Shown: positions 1 to 6,917 of the stretch, in pieces
Position numbering within the stretch: the stretch's first letter is position 1
Layout of the letters: the number at the start of each line of letters is the position of its first letter
Source: Halobacteriales archaeon QH_10_65_19
GTDB taxonomy: Archaea; Halobacteriota; Halobacteria; Halobacteriales; Haloarculaceae
Direction: 5' to 3'
Assembly: GCA_003022085.1 (NCBI GenBank)
Contig: PXQK01000076.1
Span: forward strand, 1-10,427
Length of the DNA: 10,427 nucleotides
Made by a program: the position numbers and the translations under genes
The notes under the pieces: model-generated
The model's database searches: none
Told to the model about the DNA's origin: nothing
What the model saw: the letters and a program-made list of their open reading frames with translations, nothing else

Positions 1-66
1 CGGTCGACCCGGTACACAGTCACCAAGCGGTAGCGGGCGAAAATCCTGGATGTTCGTCCGTCAGTA
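1..66. other. Short 3' flank of the cupredoxin gene
   Basis: No gene is visible in these 66 bases. On the minus strand they follow the cupredoxin stop codon and contain a short T tract (A run at 40-43 on the plus strand), which is the sort of weak T-rich signal archaeal polymerases can stop at. I see no hairpin, so a terminator call would be a guess. Confidence 0.3.
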
Positions 67-669
67 TCAGATTCCGAGCATCTCACGGGCCTCTTCGTTG
101 AGACTCTGTATTTCGTTTGCCGCGAACGGCTCGAACTCGTCACTGGGCTCCTGCAGGCCGGGCTGGTCCGGGTCGTCGTTGCCCGGGACGACGGTCGACG
201 CGACCATCTGATCGCTGTTCTCGTTTGGCCGGGAGAAGTAGTCGTAGACCCCGGGCGCCTCGAATGTGTACTCGTGGAACTCGTCTCCGGGGTTTATGTC
301 CGCGTCGACCGGCTCGATGCCCTCCGGGACGCGGTGCTGGCGGTCGTTGTCCTCGTGGTAGAACGTGACGGTGCGGGTTGCGGCCCTGTGTTCCCAGCGG
401 ACCGTCGTCCCGGATTCGATCTCGACGATCTGCGGGTCGAACTGGCTCGCCTGGACGTTGATCACTTCGGCGCCCTCCGTCCGTTCCTCGCCCTCTGTAC
501 CGTCCTCGCCGTTCGCCCCGCCGTTGCCGCCGTCCCCGTTCCCGTTCCCGTTCCCGTTACCATTGCCGCCGTTGTCGTCGCCGCTACAGCCTGCCAGGCC
601 GGCCGCAGCCAGTGACCCTGCCACGGCCAGTACCCGCCTTCGACTCTGCCTGTCCCGATGTGCCGTCAT
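67..669 (-). CDS. Tat-exported lipoprotein with a degenerate cupredoxin (halocyanin-like) domain
   Basis: A 200-residue protein, probably anchored outside the cell membrane. Residues 9-27 form a twin-arginine signal (SRRRVL, then a hydrophobic stretch) ending in the lipobox LAGC, with Cys28 as the lipidated residue. A Gly/Asn/Asp/Glu-rich linker (about 29-67) follows, then a cupredoxin-like beta domain (about 68-163) with the haloarchaeal family landmarks TVTFYHED and GVYDYF, and an acidic tail. Family members normally bind type 1 copper through His, Cys, His and Met. Here those places hold Arg99, Ser146 and Asn149, and the only nearby Met (155) is one residue further on than expected, so copper binding is doubtful. 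The ATG at 669 is chosen over an in-frame ATG at 846 because the Tat signal starts there and a TATA box lies about 27 bp upstream, giving a leaderless message. It is a separate transcription unit from the arginine operon; its role is unknown. Confidence 0.85.
   Translation of the reverse strand: MTAHRDRQSRRRVLAVAGSLAAAGLAGCSGDDNGGNGNGNGNGNGDGGNGGANGEDGTEGEERTEGAEVINVQASQFDPQIVEIESGTTVRWEHRAATRTVTFYHEDNDRQHRVPEGIEPVDADINPGDEFHEYTFEAPGVYDYFSRPNENSDQMVASTVVPGNDDPDQPGLQEPSDEFEPFAANEIQSLNEEAREMLGI
535..558. repeat. Hexanucleotide tandem repeat (cccgtt x4) in the lipoprotein linker
   Basis: Four perfect copies of cccgtt lie end to end and encode the alternating Gly-Asn run in the linker of the cupredoxin lipoprotein (about residues 36-44). 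The unit is two codons long, so gain or loss of copies by replication slippage would change linker length without breaking the frame. Confidence 0.85.
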
Positions 670-691
670 GGTACCTGATAACGCTGGACCG

Positions 692-706
692 TTAATTAAA
701 TCAATT
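692..706 (-). promoter_or_regulatory. TATA box for the cupredoxin lipoprotein gene (leaderless start)
   Basis: On the minus strand the sequence reads tttaatta, centred near 696, in an otherwise GC-rich stretch, preceded by an A/T-containing segment in the BRE position. The centre is about 27 bp before the ATG at 669, the usual distance from a haloarchaeal TATA box to the transcription start, so the message should begin at or within a base or two of the start codon. This is inferred from spacing and composition. Confidence 0.6.
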
Positions 707-783
707 GGTCTCTGCCGGGCAATACCTCCGCCGCGGGCAGCGACTCGGGCAGCGGCTTCGGTACGAGCGTACTCACGAGCGTC

Positions 784-883
784 ATAGGGTCGTGCGTGAT
801 TTTTTGCCGCCTGGGAGGTACAGTTCGTGGATTTCAGCCCACTCACCGGACGTGGACCTGAAAATAGTCACGCACGACCCTAT
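784..883. repeat. 100-bp element with 16-bp terminal inverted repeats (MITE-like or stem-loop)
   Basis: Bases 784-799 (atagggtcgtgcgtga) are the exact reverse complement of 868-883. Inward of both arms, read from each end, comes a T-rich run (ttttttg on one side, ctattttc on the other), so the repeat continues imperfectly. The 68-base centre has no ORF. The arms begin and end with TA (785-786 and 881-882), which would fit target duplication by an IS630/Tc1-mariner type transposase, and the outer arm touches the last base of the argF stop codon. A non-autonomous transposon remnant fits best; a large terminator-like stem-loop after the operon is the alternative. Confidence 0.6.
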
Positions 884-1758
884 CAACGGTCGTGGAGCCA
901 GACCAGGAGCCCGTTCTGTGCGTGCATCCGGTTTTCGGCCTGCCTCCAGACGACGGCGTTGTCGCTTTCGATCATCTCGTCGGTGATCTCCTCGCCGCGG
1001 TGGGCAGGCAGGCAGTGCATCACCGGGCGATCCCCGACGAGGTCGGCCGTGACCTGGAACCCGTCGAACTCCCGGAGCTTCTGCTCGCGCTGGCCCTCCT
1101 GGCCCATGCTGACCCAGACGTCCGTGTACACCAGGTCGGCGTCCGCAACCGCCTCGCGCGGGTCGGTCGTCTCTGCGGGCGGGTTGCCGAGGCCGGCCGC
1201 GCGCTTGCGCACGCTCTCGTCGATCTCGTACCCCTCGGGAGTCGCAACCGTCAGGTCGATCTCGGTCATCGCCGCGCCGAGGACGAACGACTGGCAGACG
1301 TTGTTGCCGTCGCCGACCCAGGCGACGTCGGCGTCGAGGCCGCCCTGCTCGCGGATGGTCAGCAGATCGGCGAGCGTCTGGCAGGGGTGGGCGGCGTCGG
1401 TCAGGCCGTTGATCACCGGCACAGTCGCGAACTCCGCGAGTTCCACCACGTCGGCGTGGTCGAACAGGCGGGCCATGATGAAGTCAACGTATCGCGAGAG
1501 TGCGCGGGCGGTGTCGCGGATCGGCTCGCCGTGTCCCAGGTGGATGTCGTCCGGACCGAGGAAGACGGCGTGCCCGTCGAGACGCGTCATCCCTGTCTCG
1601 AATGAGACCCGCGTACGCGTCGACGGCTTCTCGAAGATCATCGCGAGCGTCTGGTTCGCGAGCGACGGCTCCTCGCGGCCCGCCTTGATTGTGGCGGCGC
1701 GGTCGAGCACTGCGTGCAGTTCCTCCGGTGTGAGGTCGTCGATGTCGACCAGATTCAT
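883..1758 (-). CDS. argF: Ornithine carbamoyltransferase
   Basis: A cytoplasmic enzyme that joins carbamoyl phosphate to ornithine to give citrulline, the sixth step of arginine synthesis. The 291 residues match the usual length for the family. Visible motifs are the carbamoyl-phosphate loop FEKPSTRTR (42-50), HPCQ (124-127), the ornithine-side SMG loop (217-219) and HCLPAHRG (248-255) with the catalytic Cys249. It is the last gene of the operon: its ATG overlaps the argE stop codon as ATGA (1755-1758), so it is probably translated by re-initiating ribosomes. That overlap and the start of homology at MNLVDIDDLT decide the start; the open frame continues upstream to 2244 only as out-of-frame argE sequence. 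The stop codon abuts a 16-bp inverted-repeat arm. It should make a catabolic-type or biosynthetic trimer; operon context points to biosynthesis. Confidence 0.97.
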   Translation of the reverse strand: MNLVDIDDLTPEELHAVLDRAATIKAGREEPSLANQTLAMIFEKPSTRTRVSFETGMTRLDGHAVFLGPDDIHLGHGEPIRDTARALSRYVDFIMARLFDHADVVELAEFATVPVINGLTDAAHPCQTLADLLTIREQGGLDADVAWVGDGNNVCQSFVLGAAMTEIDLTVATPEGYEIDESVRKRAAGLGNPPAETTDPREAVADADLVYTDVWVSMGQEGQREQKLREFDGFQVTADLVGDRPVMHCLPAHRGEEITDEMIESDNAVVWRQAENRMHAQNGLLVWLHDR

Positions 1759-2747
1759 AGTAATCGTTCGGTTGCTGTTTCGAGCACCTCGATGGCCCTG
1801 TCGTACTCGGGCAGCGGGAGATGCTCGTTCGGGGTGTGATCGAGCCCGGAGTCCCCGGGCCCGTAGGTGACGATCGGACAGTTCCAGTGTTCGGCGAAGA
1901 TGTTCATGTCGCTGGTGCCGGTCTTGCGGAGCAGCCGGGGCTGGCCGCCCGCCTTCCGGATGGCCGCGCGGAAGGCAGCGGCGACAGGCGTCCGCGGGCT
2001 CTGGAACGTCGGCTCGACCCTGTCGTACCAGGTGACCGTCCCGTTCTCCAGACAGCCGTCGGCGATCTCGCGGACCTGGTCCGCGGTGTACTCCGGCGGC
2101 ACGCGCAGCTGTACGTCCATTGTCGCCTCCACCGAGAGGCCGTCGTCGGAGATGCCACCGTCGAAGCTGACCGGCTTCGTAGTGACGCGCTCGAAGACGG
2201 GCTCCCACTCGTTGCGGTCGAACGCCGCATCGACCCGGTTCCACCAGTCCATCGCGTCCTGGATCGCGTTGTTCTCCGGGCGCGAGGAGTGACCAGACTC
2301 CGATGTGGCGACGTAGGTGCCGCCGAGCAGCCCGCGGTACCCCAGCGTGATCCCTTCCCAGCCGGAGGGCTCGCCGTTTACCACGGTCTCGGGCTCGCTT
2401 TCGCGCGTGTCGACGACGTGGCGGCTCCCGCGGGAGTCGACCTCCTCGCCGACCACGCCGAGGAAGCTCGCCCCCGTCCGGACGGCGGCGACGGCCATCG
2501 CCGCCAGCATTTCGCCGGGTACCGTGTCGATGTGGGAGGTCAGGAGGACGCCGTCGTTGGCCGGCGCGCGGACGTTCCCGGCCTCGTCGATCCGGACGTC
2601 GCGGCCGTGGTCTTCGAAAAACGCCGCGAGCCGGACCGCACAGTTGCCCTCGTTGCCGGTGACCGACGGGATGTCGACGAGGTCGATCAGCAGCTGTCTC
2701 GCCTCGTCGGCTGGTTTTCCGGTGATCTGCGTGCCCTTGCCCGTCAT
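1755..2747 (-). CDS. argE: LysW-ornithine hydrolase (ArgE/LysK, M20 family), missing a catalytic segment
   Basis: This zinc peptidase (M20 family) should cut ornithine from the LysW C-terminus. Of the expected metal-site motifs, SHIDTVPG (71-78; His72, Asp74), GEEVDSRG (100-107; Glu101 as base, Glu102 as ligand), NGEPSG (124-129; Glu125) and the C-terminal His in TPNEHLPL are present. Missing is the stretch that usually lies between TVPG and LAAMAVAA and holds the GRG-x-x-D-x-x-G motif with the aspartate that bridges both metals: here residue 78 is followed at once by EMLAAM. I estimate 20-25 residues are gone, in frame, at about 2505-2520. Total length is 330 residues, somewhat short for the family. 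The rest looks intact with no frameshift. It may be inactive, or the deletion may be an assembly error. The start overlaps the argD stop as ATGA; the stop overlaps argF the same way. Confidence 0.93.
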   Translation of the reverse strand: MTGKGTQITGKPADEARQLLIDLVDIPSVTGNEGNCAVRLAAFFEDHGRDVRIDEAGNVRAPANDGVLLTSHIDTVPGEMLAAMAVAAVRTGASFLGVVGEEVDSRGSRHVVDTRESEPETVVNGEPSGWEGITLGYRGLLGGTYVATSESGHSSRPENNAIQDAMDWWNRVDAAFDRNEWEPVFERVTTKPVSFDGGISDDGLSVEATMDVQLRVPPEYTADQVREIADGCLENGTVTWYDRVEPTFQSPRTPVAAAFRAAIRKAGGQPRLLRKTGTSDMNIFAEHWNCPIVTYGPGDSGLDHTPNEHLPLPEYDRAIEVLETATERLL

Positions 2748-3871
2748 GTGATCACCTCGTCGAGCGCGTCGACGACCCGGTCCGCGTGGCGCTGTTCGAC
2801 CACCAGCGGTGGCAGGAACCGGACGACCGTCCGGCCGGCCGGCAGTGCGAGGATCGAGTGCTCGATCGCCAGATCCCGCAGGGCGCTGTTTGCGTTACCC
2901 CTGATCTCGACCCCGAGCATCAGGCCCTCGCCGCGGACGTCCCGCACGGCGTCGCCCAGGTTGCGCTCGATCCGGTCGCGCAGATACGCACCGACCTCAG
3001 CGGCGTGTGCCGGCACATCTTCCTCGCGGATGGTCGAGACTGTCGCGTTCGCCGCGGCGGCGACCACCGGGTTCCCGCCGAACGTCGAGGCGTGGGAGCC
3101 GTAGTTCTCGGCGATCCAGTCGCGGCACAGCGTCGTCGCGACGGGCAGGCCGTTGCCCAGCCCCTTCGCACAGGTGACGATGTCGGGGACCACACCGGTC
3201 CGCTCCACGTCCCACAGCCGGCCGGTCCGTCCCAGACCGCTCTGGATCTCGTCGACGATCAGCGCCGCGCCGGCCTCCTCGGTCGACTCCCGGGCCGTCT
3301 CCACGAACTCCGCGGTGGCGGGGTTGATCCCGCCCTCGCCCTGGATCGGCTCCAGCATCACCGCGGCCGTCTCCTCGTCGACCGCCTCGGCCAGCGCCTC
3401 GCTGTCGTTGTACGGCACGAACTCGACGTCTTCGAGCATCGGCTCGTGCTGTTTCTTGTACTTGTCCTTCCAGGTCAGCGATAGCGACCCCATACTGCGG
3501 CCGTGGAACGCCCGCATCGACGCGACGAACTTCGTGTTGCCCGTCGCTGCACGAGAGAACTTCAGCGCCGCCTCGTTGGCCTCGGTGCCCGAGTTGCAGA
3601 GCCAGACGTTGTCGATGTCGCCGGGGGCAGCGTCCGCGAGCGTCCCGTACAGCTCCTCGCGGATCGCCACCGGGTAGCTGGCCTGGACGTAGGTCAGCTT
3701 CGAGAGCTGTTCCTCGACGGCCGCCGACACCGCGTCGTGGCCGTGCCCCAGCGGCACGCAGGCGTAGCTCCCGCCGAAATCGAGGTACTCCGTTCCGCCC
3801 TCGTCGTACATGTACATGCCGTCACCGTGCTCGATCCTGATCGGTTTCTTGTTGTAGACGAAATCGCTCAT
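2744..3871 (-). CDS. argD: LysW-glutamate semialdehyde aminotransferase (ArgD/LysJ)
   Basis: A cytoplasmic PLP-dependent class III aminotransferase that turns the carried glutamate semialdehyde into carried ornithine, using glutamate as amino donor. The 375 residues show [13 protein letters not shown] (92-104, phosphate binding), FHGRSMGS (122-129), EPIQGEGG (174-181), [11 protein letters not shown] (208-218, with Asp208 contacting the pyridine nitrogen), and AKGLGNGLP with the Schiff-base Lys236, then TFGGNP (263-268). The ATG at 3871 is chosen because it forms an ATGA overlap with the argB stop and because family homology starts there; the upstream in-frame extension to 4057 is Arg-rich out-of-frame argB. 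In the related lysine pathway the same enzyme type handles aminoadipate semialdehyde, but argF, argG and argH in the same window indicate arginine. Confidence 0.96.
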   Translation of the reverse strand: MSDFVYNKKPIRIEHGDGMYMYDEGGTEYLDFGGSYACVPLGHGHDAVSAAVEEQLSKLTYVQASYPVAIREELYGTLADAAPGDIDNVWLCNSGTEANEAALKFSRAATGNTKFVASMRAFHGRSMGSLSLTWKDKYKKQHEPMLEDVEFVPYNDSEALAEAVDEETAAVMLEPIQGEGGINPATAEFVETARESTEEAGAALIVDEIQSGLGRTGRLWDVERTGVVPDIVTCAKGLGNGLPVATTLCRDWIAENYGSHASTFGGNPVVAAAANATVSTIREEDVPAHAAEVGAYLRDRIERNLGDAVRDVRGEGLMLGVEIRGNANSALRDLAIEHSILALPAGRTVVRFLPPLVVEQRHADRVVDALDEVIT

Positions 3872-4713
3872 GCTGTATCGACTCCCAGCGCGTCGGGCTG
3901 AATGTGTGTTCCGCTTCCGTCCAGCGCGGCCGTCACCGGCGCGTCCGCGTTCGCGTCGGCGACGATAACCCGGCTCGCACCGCCCGTCAGCCCCTCGCGG
4001 GCGGCCATCAGCTTGCGTTCCATGAACCCCTCGGCCGCGTCCTCGGCGCGGTCCCACTCCTCCCCGGACGCGACCGTCCCGAGCAGCGTCGTCTCGTCGT
4101 CGGGATCGGCCAGGATGCCCGGGACGTCTGTCAGCAACACGAGCGTCGCACCCAGCGCTCCCGCAATGACGGCCGCCGCACGGTCGGCGTCCGTGTTGAC
4201 CGGCGTAACGGTCCCGTCGTCCTCGATCCCGGCCATCGGCGGGCCGAGGACCGGGGTGTGCCCGTTGTCGAGCAGCGCCGAAAGCAGCGCGTCCTCGACC
4301 TCCTCGGGCCGCCCGGAGTGGTCGCCACGGCGGATCTTCTTCCTGCCGTCTTCCACGACGCGGACCGCGGCGGTCCGCGGCCCCCGAAGCAGACCGCCGT
4401 CGACACCCGAGAGACCCACCGCGTCGACGCCGGCGCTCCGGAGCGAGGCGACCAGTTCGGTGTTCACGCGCCCGGCCAGCACCATCTCGAAGACCGCCAT
4501 TGTCTCCTCGTCGGTGAACCGCCCGACAACGCCGTCGGGCGTCTCGACGTACTCCGGCTCCATGCCGAGGCGTTCGAGGGTGTCGTCGACTGCCGTCGAT
4601 CCGCCGTGGGATAGGACGACCTCCTCGCCCTCCTCGACGAGTGACGCGACGTCTCCGATCGCTCCCGCCGGATCGACCGCCCGCGCCCCGCCGATCTTGA
4701 CGACGACTGTCAT
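3868..4713 (-). CDS. argB: LysW-glutamate kinase (ArgB/LysZ, amino acid kinase family)
   Basis: Phosphorylates the side-chain carboxylate of glutamate held on LysW, using ATP. It has 281 residues in the amino acid kinase fold: VVVKIGGA (3-10, with Lys6 at the ATP phosphates), SHGGST (35-40, substrate glycine loop), the GRVNTELVASL helix (81-91), PVNTDADRAAAVIA (171-184, nucleotide/substrate side), a VLLTDVPGIL strand-loop (192-201), and the second catalytic Lys234 in MERKLMAA. The canonical N-acetylglutamate kinases are close relatives; the neighbouring lysW and argX identify this as the carrier-protein type. It overlaps argC upstream and argD downstream by ATGA, so it should be made in step with both. 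Confidence 0.96.
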   Translation of the reverse strand: MTVVVKIGGARAVDPAGAIGDVASLVEEGEEVVLSHGGSTAVDDTLERLGMEPEYVETPDGVVGRFTDEETMAVFEMVLAGRVNTELVASLRSAGVDAVGLSGVDGGLLRGPRTAAVRVVEDGRKKIRRGDHSGRPEEVEDALLSALLDNGHTPVLGPPMAGIEDDGTVTPVNTDADRAAAVIAGALGATLVLLTDVPGILADPDDETTLLGTVASGEEWDRAEDAAEGFMERKLMAAREGLTGGASRVIVADANADAPVTAALDGSGTHIQPDALGVDTA

Positions 4714-5747
4714 GGTGCTCCGACGGGGTGCAGCCCCCTGAACCCGAGTCCGGTGGTCTCGTCGAGGCCGAGCGCGACGTTCGCGGCGTGGACCGCCTGC
4801 CCGGCTGCGCCTTTCATCACGTTGTCGATCGCCGCGAACGCGACGATGCGGCGGTTCCCGGGATCGAGTTCGAACCCGACCTCGGCCCTGTTCGTACCCG
4901 CGACCGCCTTCGGTTCGGGGTAGCGGTAGACGCCGCTGCCCCCGGCGACCAGGTCGACGAACGGCTCCTCCTCGTAGCTCCCGCGGTACGCACCCCAGAG
5001 GTCGCCCGTCGAAACCGGCTCCTCGGGGAAGACGTGGCAGGTCGCCGACGCGCCGCGGATCATGTCGACCGCGTGGACGGTGAAGGAGACGTCCAGCCCG
5101 AGGTACGCCTCGATCTCGGCCTCGTGGCGGTGGCCGGTCGGCGCGTAGGGACGGACCACGCCCGACCGCTCGGGGTGGGAGGCCGCGTCGCCGCCGCCCG
5201 CGCCGCCCTCGCTGGAGCCGACTTTCAGGTCGACGACAATCTGCTCGTCACCGGCCAGAATCCCGTCCTCACACAGCGCCAACAGACCGAGAATCGTCGC
5301 CGTCGCGTTGCAGCCCCCCGACGCGATCAGCTCCGCACCGGCCAGCTCGTCGCGGTTGAGTTCCGGCAGCGCATACACCGCCTCGTCGAGGAGGGCCGGA
5401 CGCTCGTGGCCGTCGTACCACGTCTCGTAGGCGTCCTCTGTCGGGAGCCGGAAGTCCGCCGAGAGATCGACAACCGTCTCCGCCGCGTCGCGGTAGCGGT
5501 CGATCTCGGTCATCGAGACGCCGTGTGGCGTCGCCGCGAACAGCACGTCGACGGAGTCAAGATCCTCCGGACTCGAGAAGCGCAGGTCCAGGTCCCGGAG
5601 GTTCGGGTGGACGTAGCCGACCGTTTTGTTGGCCTTCGAGCGGCTCGTCGCCCCGACGAGGTCGAACTCGGGGTGGCTCGCGAGCAGGCGGAGCACCTCG
5701 CCGCCCGCGAACCCGCTTGCGCCGACGACACTCGCCGTGTAGCTCAT
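4710..5747 (-). CDS. argC: LysW-glutamyl phosphate reductase (ArgC/LysY)
   Basis: An NADPH-dependent dehydrogenase that reduces carried glutamyl phosphate to the semialdehyde. The 345 residues contain the N-terminal nucleotide-binding motif GASGFAGGE (9-17), the ATPHG loop (72-76), SGGCNATAT with the active-site Cys146 that forms the thioester (143-151), a glycine-rich loop GSSEGGAGGG (177-186), and GHRHEAEIE (205-213) with the catalytic histidine. The length is typical. The start at 5747 is set by the nucleotide fold beginning at residue 5 and by an ATGA overlap with the stop codon of a 12-codon mini-ORF that fills the gap to argX. The stop overlaps argB, again as ATGA. Confidence 0.97.
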   Translation of the reverse strand: MSYTASVVGASGFAGGEVLRLLASHPEFDLVGATSRSKANKTVGYVHPNLRDLDLRFSSPEDLDSVDVLFAATPHGVSMTEIDRYRDAAETVVDLSADFRLPTEDAYETWYDGHERPALLDEAVYALPELNRDELAGAELIASGGCNATATILGLLALCEDGILAGDEQIVVDLKVGSSEGGAGGGDAASHPERSGVVRPYAPTGHRHEAEIEAYLGLDVSFTVHAVDMIRGASATCHVFPEEPVSTGDLWGAYRGSYEEEPFVDLVAGGSGVYRYPEPKAVAGTNRAEVGFELDPGNRRIVAFAAIDNVMKGAAGQAVHAANVALGLDETTGLGFRGLHPVGAP

Positions 5748-5782
5748 GCGTCTGCCCCGTGTTCGACCGCCCCGTGGCTCAT
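5744..5782 (-). CDS. 12-codon mini-ORF bridging argX and argC
   Basis: On the minus strand an ATG at 5780-5782 overlaps the argX stop as ATGA, runs 12 codons (MSHGAVEHGADA) and stops with a TGA at 5744-5746 that overlaps the argC ATG, again as ATGA. It therefore fills the only gap in a chain of 4-base overlaps. I do not recognise the peptide and doubt it has a function of its own; the likely job is to carry terminating ribosomes from argX to the argC start by re-initiation. The alternative is chance in a 31-base spacer, with argC started independently; I see no strong Shine-Dalgarno sequence in the spacer that would support this. Confidence 0.4.
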   Translation of the reverse strand: MSHGAVEHGADA

Positions 5783-6678
5783 GTGTGTGCTCCGAGGCCC
5801 GCCTCGGTCGGCGAGAGCTCTGCTTCGACAGTCGCTTCGAGCCAGTCGACGGCAGCCGCGGGGACGTCCACGCCGACCGTGCTGTTCAGGGCTTTGAACT
5901 CGACGTTGTGGTTGACCTCGTGGACTGTGTAGTTCGGCGCGCCGTCGCTGCCGATCTCCATCAGGTCGACGCCGAGCAGTCCGCCGCCGACCGCCTCGCT
6001 GGCCTCGGCGACAACCTCCCTGGCCTCCTCGTCGAGATCGAACGACTCGACTTCGGCCTCCTTGGCAGCGTTCGTGAGCCAGTGGTCCGAGTGGCGGGTC
6101 ATCGCGGCGATCGGCTCGCCGTCGGCCGCGAGCACCCGGATGTCGCGGCCCGGCTTCTCCACGAACTCCTGGATGTAGAACACCTTGTGCTCGTAGTGGC
6201 CCAGCGTCTCCTTGTGCTCGAAGATCGCCTCGGCCGCCGACCGGGAGTCGATCTTCGCCATCAGCCGCCCCCAGGAGCCCACCACGGGTTTGAGCACGCA
6301 GGGGTAGCCAAAGCGCTCGACGATCTCCAGGGCGGCGTCGCTCGTGAACGCCACCTCAGTCCGTGGCGTCGGGACGCCGGCCTCTGACAGCGCCAGGCTG
6401 TTTTTCACCTTGTTGGCACACACCTCCGCCGTCTCCGGGCTGTTGACGACCGGGATCCCGTACGACTCCAGGAAGCGGGTGGCATACAGGCTCCGGCTCG
6501 TTGCCATACACCGGTCCAGGACGATTTCGACGTCCTCCACCGCCGCCGGCGGCTCCGTCAGCCCGAACGACTGCGTGCGGACGTCGATTTTCTCCACCGC
6601 GTGGCCGCGGTCGCGGAGCTCCCCGAGCAGCAGCTTCTCGTCCGTGCGGATCCGCGAGTAGAGCATCCCGACGTTCAT
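5779..6678 (-). CDS. argX: Glutamate-LysW ligase (ArgX/LysX, ATP-grasp)
   Basis: Uses ATP to join the alpha-amino group of glutamate to the C-terminal Glu carboxylate of LysW, which protects the amino group during the next steps. The 299 residues follow the RimK-like ATP-grasp plan: N-terminal domain (about 1-85), ATP-binding lysines Lys90 and Lys130, the glycine loop GSWGRLM (134-140), the YIQEFV strand (168-173), Asp238 for metal binding, and EVNHNVEFK (254-262) at the metal and substrate site. Relatives act on aminoadipate for lysine; I cannot settle specificity from motifs, but the operon argues for glutamate. The start at 6678 has a strong Shine-Dalgarno sequence (AGGAGG, 6684-6689) five bases upstream and lies 30 bases after lysW. 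The stop overlaps the mini-ORF before argC. Confidence 0.96.
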   Translation of the reverse strand: MNVGMLYSRIRTDEKLLLGELRDRGHAVEKIDVRTQSFGLTEPPAAVEDVEIVLDRCMATSRSLYATRFLESYGIPVVNSPETAEVCANKVKNSLALSEAGVPTPRTEVAFTSDAALEIVERFGYPCVLKPVVGSWGRLMAKIDSRSAAEAIFEHKETLGHYEHKVFYIQEFVEKPGRDIRVLAADGEPIAAMTRHSDHWLTNAAKEAEVESFDLDEEAREVVAEASEAVGGGLLGVDLMEIGSDGAPNYTVHEVNHNVEFKALNSTVGVDVPAAAVDWLEATVEAELSPTEAGLGAHT

Positions 6679-6683
6679 GGTTG

Positions 6684-6689
6684 CCTCCT
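6684..6689 (-). promoter_or_regulatory. Strong Shine-Dalgarno site for argX
   Basis: AGGAGG on the minus strand sits five bases before the argX ATG, in the 30-base spacer after lysW. It complements the archaeal 16S rRNA 3' end. It is the one clear internal ribosome site in the operon, and suggests argX can be initiated separately from lysW, whereas all genes after it rely on stop/start overlaps. Confidence 0.75.
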
Positions 6690-6708
6690 GTCGATCCCCC
6701 GCATCTGC

Positions 6709-6873
6709 TTACTCACCCCAGTCTTCCTCTAGCTCGGGTGCTGTCTCCAGCGTCACCGGCTCTGTCTCGACAACCTCTAGCTCCGCGCCACAGGTGCCAC
6801 AGTCGACGATCTCTCCAACCTCGAGCGTCTCGTGCAGGGTCATCTCTGCCCCGCACTCGATGCAGTCTGCCAT
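6709..6873 (-). CDS. lysW: Amino-group carrier protein LysW/ArgW
   Basis: A 54-residue acidic carrier protein whose C-terminal glutamate is the attachment point for the growing amino acid; all intermediates from glutamate to ornithine ride on it. The N-terminal half is a zinc ribbon with Cys4 and Cys7 (CIEC) and Cys25 and Cys28 (CGTC). The C-terminal half is strongly acidic and ends in the family hallmark EDWGE, with Glu54 as the modified residue. The length matches the family. The negative surface is known to dock the basic faces of the partner enzymes. It is the first gene of the operon. A TATA box about 31 bp before the ATG places the transcript start within a few bases of the start codon, so translation is probably leaderless. 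The same carrier may serve lysine synthesis in other archaea; context indicates arginine here. Confidence 0.95.
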   Translation of the reverse strand: MADCIECGAEMTLHETLEVGEIVDCGTCGAELEVVETEPVTLETAPELEEDWGE

Positions 6874-6900
6874 TGTACCCGTGTATCGACGCTACAGGTA

Positions 6901-6914
6901 CTTAAATTCGTCGA
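6901..6914 (-). promoter_or_regulatory. BRE/TATA promoter of the lysW-argXCBDEF operon
   Basis: The minus strand reads cgacg followed by aatttaag, with the TATA-like core at 6901-6908. From its centre, a 24-30 bp step leads to a predicted transcript start at about 6874-6880, just before the lysW ATG at 6873. AT content here contrasts sharply with the surrounding coding DNA. Position and composition support this as the main operon promoter; the exact start is inferred. Confidence 0.6.
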
Positions 6915-6917
6915 AAA

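Noticed and set aside
670..846. Extended start for the cupredoxin lipoprotein at 846
   Set aside because: The extension would bury the Tat signal 60 residues inside the protein and place the TATA box within the gene; 669 fits both signals.
1759..2244. Longer argF start at 2244
   Set aside because: The added 162 residues are Arg/Gly-rich out-of-frame argE; argF homology begins at the ATG of the ATGA overlap.
3872..4057. Longer argD start at 4057
   Set aside because: The 62 extra residues are out-of-frame argB with abnormal composition; the ATGA overlap sets the start.
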